From NCBI RefSeq assembly GCF_040712315.1, contig NC_134020.1:31407751-31471750 (forward strand): a DNA stretch of 64,000 nt, written 5' to 3'. The notes beneath the pieces were generated by a model. The model saw only the letters and a program-made list of their open reading frames with translations. It had not been told where the DNA came from and made no database searches. This document shows, one piece after another, positions 45,345 to 57,503 of this stretch; the first letter of the stretch is position 1; every line of letters starts with the position of its first letter. The position numbers were made by a program, and so were the translations under genes. Origin of the DNA: Castanea sativa (lineage: Eukaryota; Streptophyta; Magnoliopsida; Fagales; Fagaceae).

Positions 45345-46775
45345 AAAAAAAAAAAAAAGAAGGAAAAAAGAAGAAGAAGGTGGTTAGATTTTTTAGACCC
45401 ACGTGACCCCCAACCTACCCCAACTATTCCCCACCACACAATCTCATAATATCTCCCTCCCTCTTGGCCGGTTCATCCCTCCATCTCATTTGGTTCTCTT
45501 TTCTTTTCATTTCACATTCCTCCCTCTTTCTCCCTCTCACTCTACCATCGGTACCCCACTCCACATCATCATCTCCACCATCATTTTTCCAGCAAGATCA
45601 CCGGAAAAGCTTCTTAGGAACCTTTACATCTTCACATCTTTTATTTGAGGTAAAAATTTGTAATTTTTTTGGGTGGGTTTATATGCTTTTGCTAGAGGCT
45701 TTCTTTATTTAAGCTTTGATAATGATATCCATGTGATTTATGAACTTTGGAAGTGATATTCATGTGTTTATATGTATGGATTTTGTGTTGGTGGAATTAT
45801 TTGATGAGTGGGTTTATAGTTTTACAATGGTGGTTATCTAAGTGGTGAAGATTTGGGAGTTTTGGGTTTTTAATGTGAAATAGATGGTGAATATAATTTT
45901 TACTGATTATTTGGAGCTAGTTAAAGATTCTAATTGTAATCTTGGAAAATATGATGATTTTTGTGTCATGGGTCCCTTGATGATATTATATAAATCTTGT
46001 GGGGACAACTCATAAAGTGTTGAGGTTTTGATGTTAGAGATAATACCTTGAATGATTTATAAGTATAATGATAGTCTATGCCTTAAGGGACCCATGACAC
46101 AAAAATCATCATATTAACTTACAAAGTTTCTCAACAAATTAATTTACAACAAATTAACTAAGCAATTAATTAGGCAAGCCTATGCCTTGTAAATTAATTT
46201 GTTGAGAAACTTTGGAAGTGAAATACATTTTTGTGAGGTTAACTACTAGGCTTGCCTAATTAATTGCTTAGTTAGCAATCTCTAATTCATAGCTAGATGC
46301 AATGTCAAGCTTTATGCTTATTGTGATTGGTTTGCTTGGTATTGTTTAGTTTCTAGCTAATCTCATTTGGAGCTTGGAAAATTAGGCTTTTGCGGGTTGC
46401 GAGGTAAGTAGCTTTTTAATGGAAATTTTGGAAAATAACCATGTTGCATAAACATTGTTTTTGGGTCAAACACATTTTGAAAAATTAATTGTGGAACTAC
46501 GTTTTTTCTAAAAAGTGTTGTATTGTGATCCTACTATATATGATTATATATGAAAGTGCATCATATCTCTTATTGCATATGGGGAAATGCATGATTTGTT
46601 AGCATGGAAAAGACTAGCATCTTTGATTAAATTCTTGAGAATGGATTTTATGGATTTATTGCATTATTTGCAAAATATAAAGATGCTTCATCTTTACCTA
46701 TGTTATTTGTGAAGTTAATACAAAATATTTTTGACAAGAAATGAGTTGAAGGCTTAAGAACCTTGTGAATATCTT
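45345..46775 (+). mobile_element. Truncated LTR D3 (family of D1/D2)
   Basis: It aligns with D1 (reverse of 14530 downwards) and D2 from the GTGGTTAGATTTTTTAGACCC region to TTGTGAATATC, where a LINE poly(A) end begins. Its middle (45945-46290) contains an inverted internal duplication not seen in the other copies. The TG end and the minisatellite are missing. Confidence 0.8.
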
Positions 46776-46815
46776 TTTTTTTTTTTTGTTGATACCAACT
46801 AAGGAAGATATAGAG

Positions 46816-47027
46816 TCCGTTTGGATAGAACTTATTGCTGAAAACTGAAAACTGAAAACACTGTAGCAAAATAATTTTTTAATGTGTAAAAAAACACTGT
46901 TCACTCTTTTTTTTACTGTTTATATGCCTTGGTGCACTGTTCATGTCCCATGAACAGTGCACCAAGCGCTGGTCTTTAAAAAAAAAAAAAAACGCAAACG
47001 TAGCAGAAAACGGGGATCCAAACGGGC
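46816..47027. mobile_element. hAT-like MITE (about 212 bp) in the LINE 3' UTR
   Basis: Ends TCCGTTTGGATAG and GGATCCAAACGGGC form inverted repeats. The flanking 8-mers ATATAGAG (46808-46815) and AAATAGAG (47028-47035) match at 7 of 8 positions. The interior has the GCTGAAAACTGAAAACTGAAAACACTG and CTGTTCA(TGTCCCATGA)ACAG type text common in woody-plant MITEs. Confidence 0.85.
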
Positions 47028-47045
47028 AAATAGAGTTTATCAATA

Positions 47046-50000
47046 TTACAAAAGAATTGGATCAACCCAACTATGGTGTATTGGTATTCGGATTGCCAAA
47101 TTTGCAGCAACATAAACAAAATGAAGGACACATTTGGGGACAACTAACAGATTACAAACAAGTCCACTTTGATACAAAAATTCCATATCAGCAATCAAGG
47201 ATCTCTCATACCAAGCTGGATTCTTAGACTTGCTTAAAAGTTGGACTAGATTCTTGTTGTTGGTCAAAAGCAGAATCTTATGAAATTTGTAGTTTTTGGC
47301 TGTGATGACTGCATCCATCAAGGCCTCCTGTACAGCCCCATTTTTTGAACTTGCATTGCTGCTACCTACACCATACATTTTGAACTCCATGTAGATCCTT
47401 AGCTTCATAAGCCCAAGAACTTCTTTTACACCTTGAGTTTCTAACCCCTGCGACCTTGATTAGCAGCTGCCAGTGTCCTGTTAGCTGTGTTGTGTTCAAC
47501 TCCTAATCTAATGCATCTGTTGTTTGAGCCATGATTGATGGAGTAAGCTTCCTCGTACCTGTAATATAAGTTCTGAGCTGTTAGGACAACTTCCATGGGA
47601 TTTGGTTGTTTTGCTCATGAACCACCTTATTCCTATGATTCCAAATGGTCCACAAAGTGATGAATATGTTCTGCATATACTCCATAAAAACCTCATCATC
47701 TAAGTTAAGAGACACAATCAACTCCCTTAATCATTGTTGCACAAAGATACCAATAAGATCCGATGTGTGAACAGCTAATGGTAATCCATGCCAACAAGCT
47801 CTAGCAAAAGGGCAAAGAAGGAACAGATGGGTAGTGGATTCTTCTTCACAGTTGCAAAAGGGGCAAAGACCAATTTCAATGATTCCCTTGTTTCTTAGAA
47901 GCTGCCTGGTGGGGAGACCATCCTACAAGAGCTTCCAAACAAAATGAAAAAAATTTTGTGGAATATTTACCTTCCATATCAGCTTCCAAACTTTGTTTTC
48001 AGCATAGGATTGTTTGTTTTGCTCATTGGAAAGTGTCAGATAGTCCTCAAGTAAAATTCTATATGTTGTTTTCACTTCAAACTCTCCACTATTTGAGTGC
48101 TTCCATAACAATTTATCATCAATAAAATTGGTCCTAGGCAGGGGAATTTGTAATATCTCATTACAAAGAGGAAAAGGATAAACATCCCTTACTAAATTAG
48201 CTCTCCAATTATGAGATTGATGGTTTATGAGGTCTGCAACTGTACCAGATGTCAGACTGGGGTTATTTAGATTATGAGGTTGACCCCTAAGCCAATCTTG
48301 ATGTCTAAGAGGGATATTGTTTCCTTTGCCAACCCACCCTCTCCCTTCCCTAAGCTTGGGGTTATCAAACTTGATTATATTCCTCCAAACCCATGACTGA
48401 TGTGGTTTAGGAGAACAATCCTAGATAGACCCCCTAGGAAAATACTTTGCCTTGAAATTCCTTGCAACTAAGGAGTTTGGATTTTGACTTATTCTCCAAT
48501 ACTGTTTGGCCAACATAGCTTGGTTCATTAGATTGAATTTTTTGAGTCCTAACCCTCCCTAAGACTTAGATAGCAGATCTTGTTCCAGTTAAGCAAGTTC
48601 AATTTCCTAACCCCATGCTCATGACCTCACCAAAAAGCATTGACTATGGAGTCCATATTTTTACAAATTGTTTCAGGACCTTTGAAACTAGAAAAAGTAT
48701 ATAAAGGGAGAGTTTGTAGAACAGAAGCTATAAGTGTGGTCCTTCTAGCTTCAGAGAGGAGATTTGTTTTCCACCCTTGTAACTTTGATTGAAGTTTATC
48801 CATTAGAAACTGAAAATTAGCCACCCTATTGCCCCTTAGTTTAAAGTTCTGTCCTAGGTATTTGCTGGGCCTTTTCACCAAGTTCACATTAATCATTCTA
48901 GCCAGGCATTCTTGCTCATTCTTAGACATGTTTGGAGAGCAAAACAGATCATACTTCTCATAGTTAATGCACTAATTAGATAGATTACAATACCAATCCA
49001 GAATACCTTTCAGGTTTGCTGAAGATTTATTGTCATTTTTGAAGAAAAACAAGGAATCATTAGCAAACAACAAATGAGTGAAAGCACAACCATTCCTACC
49101 AACCTTTACTCCATTGATCAATTTATCATGTTTTGCCTTTTGTAATGACAATGATAAGACATTAGCACACATGATAAAAAGATAAGGAGAAAGGGGGTCA
49201 CCCTGACCCTTACCTGGTTTGAAGGAACTAGAAATGCTACCATTTACAAGAAGAGTATATTGTACAATAGTAGCACACCCCTTAATCCATTTAATCTGTT
49301 TTTGATCAAAATTCATGGTCATCAATACAACTTTCAGAAAACTCCAACTCACCCTATCATAGGCTTTTTTCATGTCAATCTTTAAAGCTCCAAAACTATA
49401 TTTCCTACCCTTTTTCTTTCTAAGGATATCCATGACCTCATGAGCAATAAGTATATTGTTAGAGATATTCCTACCTTTTATAAAGGCATTTTGAAAGGGG
49501 GAAATAAGACTATCCAAATAGGCTTTAGTCTATTAACCGGGATTTTAGAAATAACTTTATAAATCACATTACATAAACTAATAGGCCTAAAATGGGACAT
49601 TTCCTCAAGAAAAGAGGTTTTGGGGATTAGAGTGATAAAGGTATGATTAAGATGCTTGAATAGGGACATTGAATGAAAGAAGGCTTGGATAGTGTTGAAA
49701 ACATTAGTTTTAACAATATCCCAATACTATTGATAAAAAAGGCAGGGAGTCCATCAGGACCAGGAGCTTTTTGAGGACCCAATGGAAAAATAGTGTCCTC
49801 AATCTCAAGATTTGTTATTGGTCTGTTCAGGTCTAGGCACTGATTATGAGAAAGTTTTGTTATATAAATATTTTGGTGTTCATTTAGGATAGAAACAACA
49901 TCAATCTGATTTGTATCCTCAAAGGAAGCCTTAAAACGATTTACCAATCTGTTTTCCACTTCCATTGGATCCTCCAAAAGAATTCCTTCTTCATTTCTTA

Positions 50001-51123
50001 TATGTACAATCTTGCTCCTAGCTCTTCTTTGTCTAACCACAATTTGAAAGTATTTAGTGTTTCTATCACCAAACAAGACCCAATTGTTTCTAGGCTTTTA
50101 TGCCCACACAATTTCTTCCCTATTCAAAAGCCCTTCTAGCTCCTCTCTTAAGGATTTCTCTTTCCTAACATCTTCTACAGATGCAATTGAATCTTGGATC
50201 TCTTGGAGTTTAGCCAATTTCTTTTTGATCTCCAAATCTACCCTTCCAAGAATTGATTTGTTCCAACCAATAGCCTCCCTTTTGACATTTGCTAATTTAT
50301 TGTTTAATTGGGCACCCCTTGAACCTTTTGTATGTAAATTCCATGCCTGAAGGATCATATCCTTACATAAAGGGTGGTTGATCCATATTAATTCAAATCT
50401 AAATGGTCTTTTCCTAAAGGGTAGTTACTGCTCAAAATTCAGAAGGATAGGTCCATGATCAGAGTCCACAATAGGTAAATTTTGAAGAGAGTACTGTGGA
50501 TAAGAGTAACCCAATCTACACTAGCAAAAGCCCTATCTAGTCTCTCCATCACAAAACCCTCCTCCTCTCTGTTATTCATCCACGTAAACTTTTGACCAGT
50601 TGCTGCTAAATTACAAAGATGCAATTTAGAAATAACTTGTTGAAATATATCAGCCCCTACAATTGAGCCCAAGTTAAAGAAAACTTTTTACTCTTTAGAG
50701 AGGATTTGGTTGAAGTCCCCAATACATAACTAGTTTTGATGGGCAAAGTTTTTTAAGTTTCTAAGTTGTTGTCACACCTCTCCTCTCTTAGACTCAAGGT
50801 ATCCATAAATGAAAGTAATAGAGAGAGGATTACCCTTAGTTTCTAACAAGTCTACATGTATAACATGATTAGAATGAAAGACTATATGTACATTATGACC
50901 TGGCACCTATGCTAATAGCAACCCTCCACCCAAAACATCCCTTGGGACTTCCTAACCATCATCAAACCCACATTTGATCCACACTTATTTACCCTTCTCC
51001 TTAGCTAACCATGTTTCCATAAGGAATAGTATATTTGGTTTAAGCTCTAGGGACTTTTTTTTCACACTTAAGAACTGTAGTAGGTTTGCCCAGACCTCTG
51101 CAGTTCCAACTTAAAATCTTCAT
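47046..51123 (-). pseudogene. LINE ORF2: endonuclease, reverse transcriptase, RNase H, degraded
   Basis: The ATG at 51123 starts MKILSWNCRGLG, the classic AP-endonuclease start. EN motifs continue to about 50439 (FTWMNNREEEGFVMERLDRA). The RT follows: a linker with EIEDTIFPLGPQKAPGPDGL (49830-49720), ISPFQNAFIKGRNISNNILIAHE (49500), FGALKIDMKKAYDRV, GQGDPLSPYLFI, then FANDS in place of FADDS (about 49050). A zf-RVT-like segment (WKLIWKVNIPQNFFHFVW, 48111-47923) and an RVT_3-type RNase H (47408-47046, EALMDAVITAKNY, ILLLTNNKNLVQLL) close it. Several stops and frame changes break the protein. It would nick target DNA and copy RNA in place. Confidence 0.87.
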
Positions 51124-51373
51124 AGCCCTTGGGGAAGCTGCATAGGGCTAGCTTCCCAATGCCCAATTCTATTCCCATTAACACAATTAACATATACAAC
51201 ACCATATTGAGAGAAAGGAAAAATAGATGAGTCTATTGAGTCTACTATGAGTTCAAGTGTACCTTCTTTGGAGCAAAAACCACAGAGAAGCCTTTTGCCT
51301 AATGTTTCTTCCCAATCTTCCAAATTCCACTCTAATTCTTTTCCTTAAGACAGCTGATGTAGAGGATTGTTGA

Positions 51374-51799
51374 AAACCTATCTAGGGTTTTCCTCTCTGA
51401 ATGGCCTCCTTACATATTTATGGGTAATGAGGGTATACATAGTATGGGTGAAGGGTAAGAAAGTCACACTTAAAAATCCTCCAGTCAGAGAGTTTCGCGG
51501 GTATCTCGTGGGAAGGCCTTACTCACGAGACATTCGTGAAATCGACAGCCTGGCACGACTATTCAGCTTCCAGTCATGTGCTTCTCACATGCCCTTTTCG
51601 CGGGAACCCTTCTCACAAGCTAGTCGAGAAATGCACTGATCTTCAATTAAGCTTGAGTCTTCACCAACTTAATACTAAACCCAATACAATAAAATCCCAC
51701 AAGAATACAAGGAAAATATATATATATATATGCAATTACAACACTTTTTGTCATGGAATAAAGCCAATATAAAACATAGTTGTAAATCACAACTTTACA
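51374..51799 (-). repeat. 3' LTR of element E, truncated
   Basis: It runs from CCTATCTAGGG to GTAAATCACAACTTTACA and matches only the U3/promoter part of the family LTR, with CGCGGG/CTCACGAGA motifs (51493-51632) and a TATA-like box near 51432. The remaining 600-plus bp are absent at the LINE junction. Confidence 0.9.
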
Positions 51800-52600
51800 A
51801 TCTCCCCTTTTGGCTATTCTGTGACAAAACACCCTATAACAGACTCTAGACTTAAACGTGAGTTAGGGAACAATGACAAAACTCACTCACACCAAAATCT
51901 AGAAACTGTGATGAACTTGGAACATATATACTTGTAACCTGAAACACTTGCACAAAACGCATTAGACCCTCAAGGTAAAGCAAGTAATAAAAGGACAAGT
52001 ATAATGTAACAAGTAAAATGTGATCAAGTAAACATGATGTGAAACATATTAGCAACTTGATTATACACCAAAAAAATCATATGGAAATGACTACAATGAT
52101 CATATAGCAAAGAAAATGATCATCCGAACATGCAATTATTAAAGCACAAAGACATAAGGATATGTGCATGTCCAACACTCAACCAATGCAAAACACCAAA
52201 GTATTTGCATTAAGGATACAAGATCCAACAAGGGCATAAGAATACACAACCAATGCAAAACACAAAAGGTATTTGCATTAAGAATACAAGATCAAACAAG
52301 GGCACAAGTGTGTTCCAACACAAAAACACGACGCAATGAGAGCAACAAAGCATAGATATAAAAAGTAACTTAAAGCACCATAAAGCAACGAGAAAACAAG
52401 CATAAAGTAAAACAAAGACAAAACAAGGTTTTCTCATAAAGGTTGTCTTCTCCCCCTTAGTATATGCATCTCCCCTATGGCTTTCTCCCCCTACGAATGT
52501 GCACGAGGTAGAATTTCTCCCTCTAAGAATGCGCACATGAGTCATATAGAAATGACGAAACACACTGGTATACTCTCCGGTATACACTCCCCCTTTTTGT
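51800..52600 (-). promoter_or_regulatory. Polypurine tracts of element E
   Basis: The terminal tract on the minus strand is AAAAGGGGAGAT (51800-51811). Further tracts are at about 52450-52458 (TAAGGGGGAG), 52484-52492 (AGGGGGAGAA) and 52587-52596 (AAAGGGGGAGT). In between is AT-rich noncoding DNA with a duplicated segment (about 52180-52240 and 52245-52300). Confidence 0.65.
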
Positions 52601-53342
52601 CATGAATAGACAAATGAATCAAGAGGAAGGAATGAAAGAAAAGAAGATATGAACAAGGGTAAAAAATGATTCATGAGGGGTGCAATATGAATGAGAAAAT
52701 GAAGCTCAAACGAAAGACAAAATATCTTTAAAAAAATGCTACAAAGTATAAAGTAAACATGACATGCTAAGGATGATGGAACATGATATAGACCTAGGCA
52801 TGACATAGACACAAGAGCATATTATTTGTGCTAAAATATCTAAAAAGACTTAACTAGCATGAGTGAATGTAGAATATGTCAAGTGTTAGAGTGTGTACAA
52901 CAAATGTGCATCTAGTGTGCATGTGAGATGCATGACCAATGCATGAATAAGCACTCACAGGGCAAAGTGTATAAAACACACCACCAATTATCAAAACATG
53001 ATAAACATGAATAATTATGGTGATCCCCAAAATTTGGTACTCATCAGAGTCCAAAACAGTAAGAAAATGTTATTTGGGCATTTTATCAAACACATAGAGT
53101 GCACACACTACACATGTATGTTAAACAATGCAAGAACATATGAAAATCTTGCCTAAATACATGTTATTTTTGCCACAAGGGACCAACATCCAAAGCAAAT
53201 CAACATTTAAAACAAAGCCCAATAAAAAAGATTGACAAAAATTAAGTTTTCCAACTCCCATTTGAAAAAATCTCAACTATGAACATAAAACCCCCAAAGA
53301 CATAATCTAAGGATCAAAATCAATGAAAAGAGTTAAAGATTA
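52601..53342 (-). other. Intron-like noncoding region of element E
   Basis: The part at 53050-53343 matches the intron-like segment of element A in reverse. No ORF follows before the polypurine block, so the second ORF seen in A is deleted here. Confidence 0.5.
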
Positions 53343-53610
53343 CCTTAGAGATGTTAATGGAATGAAAATTTAGTTGGGTTTTGATGTAAAAAAACATTAA
53401 AATAGGGGTTTGGGAGATGATGGGAGACGTTTAAAACAAATGACCCATGGAAAGCCCTTTAAAAGCTGATCTGGAAATTTTTGTGGGAAGTTTCGTTGGT
53501 TACATACCCGCGAAATTTCGCTGGTTACATACCTGCAAAATTTCACTGGTATCTTGCTGGTATTTCGCTAGTAAGCTTTACTCGCGAAACAGTCGTGAAA
53601 CAATCACAAA
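53343..53610 (-). promoter_or_regulatory. Putative internal promoter and leader of element E
   Basis: On the minus strand, TTTCGCGAGTAAAG and GCGAAAT-type motifs (53610-53490) are followed by a TATA-like CTTTTAAAGGGC (about 53466-53455). A leader and the donor TCTAAG|GTAATC (53343) follow, parallel to element A at 2400-2753. Confidence 0.4.
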
Positions 53611-54779
53611 ACTCTCTGTCCAAAGCTGAAAAACTGGAGAATTGGACCCTTTAACTCATGACTGAACTTACACAAGAAATAAGTCATGAAAACATCCTAA
53701 AAAAATGTTTTTCACACAAAAGCAACTTGAAAAATTTTGATAAACATGAGTTATACAAATTACTTCCAAAGCAAACAAAAAGAATAAAAATCTTTTTGGT
53801 TTGATCCACATAAGGTTGAGCACACACACATACATTTGATCATGTACAATCACACAAATGAAATAAGCATTCATTGAACAAAGTCTTGTGTGTTGTGTGT
53901 GAGTATCAAATGTGGAATAGTCCTTAGTCTAGAGTGAAGCTTCAATGATCAATTCAATCAAGTCATACACAACTAGTATTAAGTCAAGTGGACTATCTCA
54001 ATTATAGAAATGAACATATATGATCTCCCACACGAAAATGATTACATTTCTTTGAAGCTTTTCATTTGGCTTCTTTACAAATCATAACATTTGATCATTT
54101 TGAACAAAGTACATCTCATTTTGAGAGAAATGCTTGAACTTTTTGATATTTCAACTTTGTGAGTGAGCCTTTGGCTTTTCGAGGCACCATACATTTTGAT
54201 ACAAGTCGCTTTCCCTTTTTCCTAGTCAAATACTAGTATGTGCAACAGCTTTTGCAACTCAATATCTCTTTTAGAGATTTGACATTTGATGAGCCATATA
54301 ACAAAAACATAAAAACGTCAGAAAAGATATAGACACAAGTCTATGTAAGTATCAAGACCAACAATACTATTAACTAATCATTCATGACAAGCTTGAAGAT
54401 CGATTTACAACAATCACACATAGATTTCAAGATTTTTCCACTAAAATAGATGTGCATAGAAAACAAGCTAAGCTCGTAAATGTATTACGCCATTAGTACG
54501 AAAGTACTAGGCCAAACTCACATGTGATATGTGCTCAAACATATACGATCAAACTTTTTGAATTTTCCACTTTTTATGTGTTTTTGGATTTTTACACACA
54601 AAAACAAAACAAGAAAAGTAAGATCAATGCAAAAACAACAAAAACAATGCATATAAAGAGATGTATGATGCACAAATGCATGACAATGAAGCATCTAATG
54701 CATGACAATAAAGCATCTAATGTATGAAGAGTCCTACAAAGATCGAAAGAATTAGATCAAGGACCAAAAGAGCAAAAGC
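53611..54779. other. Noncoding internal region of element E
   Basis: AT-rich with no supported ORF; it corresponds to 1319-2399 of element A. A short duplicated stretch (GACAATNAAGCATCTAATG) occurs at about 54683-54722. Confidence 0.55.
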
Positions 54780-55836
54780 TCAACCATAGGAACCCTTCCT
54801 CATCCAAATGGAATGATTGTTTGGAATGAGTATCCCATGAGAAGTGAGATGAGGGTTGGAAGAATGAGAACCGGAGATACACATAGACAAGAAAGTAAGA
54901 ACATCAAAAACTTTCTTCAACAACATACCATTTTCCCCCAAAACCAGTTTAGCTTGCAAAGCACAACTTCCAAGAAGCTCAAGTTTCTCTTTTCTTTTGA
55001 TTCTTTTAAGAGCTTGAAACTTAGAGAAATGAGGTCTTAGATGACCAAAAGCACCGCAATGGTGACAAACAATGGGTTTAGGTCCATTAGGCTTTTTGGG
55101 GAGGGATCTAGCAACATGGTTTTGTTCTCTCTTCAACTTGGAACATTAAGGTCTTATATGACCTATCACACCACAATGGTGGCAAGTTGAAACAAACTTA
55201 GATCCATCCAAAACTTTAGATTGAGACATAAACGAAGGCTTTTGGCTTAAGAGCCTTTCTCTTCACTTTTTGGTTTCTTTTGTGTGGAGGAATGTACATC
55301 GATTTGTCTTTTGAGGTAGAACACACGATAGGCACAAAATCGGGTACCACAACATGATTGCAACAAATATTTTCATCATTTTTAACACTCAATTCAGCAA
55401 TCAAACACTTGGCATGCATCTTAAGAGATTCATTTGCACATTTTAGCTCATCAACAAGTTTGTTAGACAAAACAAGTTTAGCATCTAAGTCCATATTCAA
55501 ACATTCAAACTCCTTTAGTTTTTCAAGAGAGTGTTCAGCAAGTTTCTTGTACTTTTCAACCAATTTATTGGATTCATTGAGCTTAGCAATCAAATCGTCC
55601 TTTTCATAATGAAACTTGCTCAAATTCTTATGAAACTTCTTAGCTTCTTTCTTCAAGAGTTTGATGTTTGGAATATCAACAACACCCAAAGATTCATTTA
55701 ACATGGCATCACAAACATGTGGATAAACATTCATAGAGGCATTTTCACAAACACATGGCATGTTACAATCAACAACATTCATAGAAGCATACAAAACACT
55801 ATCCATGGCAAAACACACAAATGGGTCAAGGATCAT
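54780..55836 (-). pseudogene. gag-like coiled-coil/zinc-knuckle ORF of element E
   Basis: From ATG 55836 (MILDPFVCFAMDSVL) the frame is open to 55216. It encodes a long coiled coil (LKKEAKKFHKNLSKFHYEKD..., about residues 65-150) and a basic end with MYIPPHKRNQKVKRKALKPK. A first knuckle CHHCGVIGHIRP follows at about 55145-55185, with a stop in place of the residue before its last cysteine. A second knuckle (CHHCGAFGHLRPHF, about 55020-55070) has lost its last cysteine to phenylalanine. The reading ends at 54780. The UBN2-type N-terminal half of gag is absent, and the ORF starts only about 25 bp after the primer site. This copy is defective. Confidence 0.75.
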
Positions 55837-55862
55837 ACTTAGGTAATGAAACCAAAACAAGT

Positions 55863-55880
55863 GTACCCGCTCTGATACCA
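55863..55880 (-). promoter_or_regulatory. Primer binding site of element E
   Basis: The minus strand reads TGGTATCAGAGCGGGTAC, two bases after the LTR end. It fits methionine initiator tRNA. Confidence 0.9.
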
Positions 55881-55882
55881 AT

Positions 55883-56609
55883 TGAAAGCTTGGATTTATG
55901 TTAAAAACACAAGAGCTGTTTAGACCCCCAATTAACAAATTACGGCTAGATTGCTTTTACTCTTACTTAATCAAAGTGCGAAAACAAGAGTAAATGTGCG
56001 CAATGAACCGATACTACTCTAGTGCATAAATATGAACATGAAACAATAAAAGTAAAGCACAAGAATAAGGGAAGAAGGATGCAAACACAAAATAACACGC
56101 TGATGTGTTATCGAAGAAGAAACTGAAGAACTCGGCAAAAAACCTCTCCGCTGCCCTCCAAGCGGTAATTGATCCACTAGAGAATAAAGTTAGAGTACAC
56201 GAATAACAAAAGACCCTCCAAACCTAGTCTACCCAATGTACTTGAGCCCTCCAAACCCCTGCTACCAACGGACTTCACGGAGTCATGTCTTCTCTAGCTT
56301 TCTAGATCCCGCAATACATCCGATTGCATCCGTCAAACCTCACTGGCTTTTTTTGGCAAATCCCTAAAGTTTCTCAAGCTCCAAAAGACTCTCTACACTC
56401 TGAATAGGTGTGGGTTGTTTTTGGGTACAAATCTCCTCTCAAGGTATGGCAATGGGAGAGAGAATGAGAATGAGTATTCACCAACTTAATACTAAACACA
56501 ATACAATAAAATCCCACAAGAATACAAAGAAACAAATATATGCAATTACAACACTTTTTGTCATAAAATAAAGCCAACATAAAACATAGTTGTAAATCAC
56601 AACTTTACA
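55883..56609 (-). repeat. 5' LTR of element E (727 bp, internal deletion)
   Basis: Plus-strand termini TGAAAGCTTGGATTTATG and CACAACTTTACA match the family LTR. About 300 bp that hold the CGCGAG motifs and TATA box are missing near 56475 (GAATGAG joined to TATTCACCAAC), so this LTR has lost its promoter block. Confidence 0.9.
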
Positions 56610-57111
56610 ATATATATAATCATATATTCAATATTCAAATACATTTGTGATATTTCTATATTCTTTACTTTAAGTCAATATTCAATGCTCATATATATTT
56701 GAAGAAATTCTTTATTCTATAGCTAAAAAAAATTAAATAAAAAATACATCATTTATTCGGTAATCAGATATATTTGTGATAATTCTTTACTTGAAATCAG
56801 TAATACAATAGAAATAAAATTGTAACGTAAACAATTTTCAGTAGTTAAAATACACAAAATAAAACCAATTAGGATAAGGTTACTTACCTCAACTAGCTCA
56901 CCGCAAGAACTTCTCCCTAACACTTTCTCTAAAATCCTTAGATCTCACCTAAAAATTTACAAGCACCATTTACTCAATAATCATCTAAATCAAGAAAGAC
57001 TTATAACGGTACTTGACTAGAAGAAATACTATTAAAAATATCTCATAATTGTCTGCTTATCTCACACCAAAATTCCACCTAATCATAATATTTTTCTTTA
57101 TATATATATAT
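56610..57111. other. AT-rich spacer
   Basis: No ORF. It contains imperfect repeats of ATATTCAAT/ATATATTTGTGATATTTC (56620-56790) and an (AT)n tract next to the inverted-repeat arm at 57112. Confidence 0.55.
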
Positions 57112-57503
57112 ATGGTTTTGTTCCTACAACAACCATCTTTGCATGGTGTGGGTTCATCCGGGCCACTAGAGGTACTGGTACTAGAGGAGTCAGAGGATGA
57201 CCTGTATATCTGCCTAAGCTCACTGTCACTAGCACTGCTGAATTATGGAATGACTGTTGTCGAGGCGGTCAGGAGTTCTAGTAACTTGAAGATCTCATTT
57301 TTGCTGGGTTGGTCACTGAGGGTGTTGATAAGGGATTTGGCTTTAGCTCTACACTCACTCTTGAAATGACCTTTCTTTCCACGGTTGTAGCATTTGCCGG
57401 TGCTTGTGGAATGAATTCCTTGGATTTTCCTTTCTTATAGAAATCATCGATCTTGTACTTGTTTTCTATAATACTTGGGTGCTTTCTTCCTATAGGGTTT
57501 CTC
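57112..57503 (-). repeat. Left arm of a 390-bp inverted repeat
   Basis: The reverse complement of 62186-62574 with few substitutions and several small indels. It encodes on the minus strand the same knuckle (CYN/HRGKKGHFKSEC type) and the acidic/serine tract, with frame disruptions near 57245 and 57345. Confidence 0.95.

Larger units (their letters stand above)
46776..51373 (-). mobile_element. L1-type LINE, 5' truncated or disrupted
   Basis: Minus-strand order: short ORF1-like end (51323-51120), endonuclease, reverse transcriptase, zf-RVT-like region, RNase H, then 3' UTR and a poly(A) tail (poly(T) at about 46776-46788 on the plus strand). A MITE sits in the 3' UTR. The left side joins LTR D3; the right side joins a truncated LTR of element E at about 51373, so no LINE target duplication is recognisable. 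Confidence 0.88.
51374..56609 (-). mobile_element. Element E: non-autonomous LTR retrotransposon of family A, second ORF lost
   Basis: Minus-strand order: 5' LTR (56609-55883), primer site, coiled-coil and zinc-knuckle ORF (55836-54780), noncoding region, CGCGAA-type motif block and leader with donor (53610-53343), polypurine tracts (52610-51800), truncated 3' LTR (51799-51374). Unlike A it has no second ORF between the donor and the polypurine tracts, and its gag lacks the UBN2-type part. Confidence 0.87.

Noticed and set aside
57049..57369. 106-residue plus-strand open frame with a hydrophobic start
   Set aside because: Antisense of the knuckle and serine-rich region in the inverted-repeat arm; the same false frame appears on the minus strand of the right arm (62323-62631).
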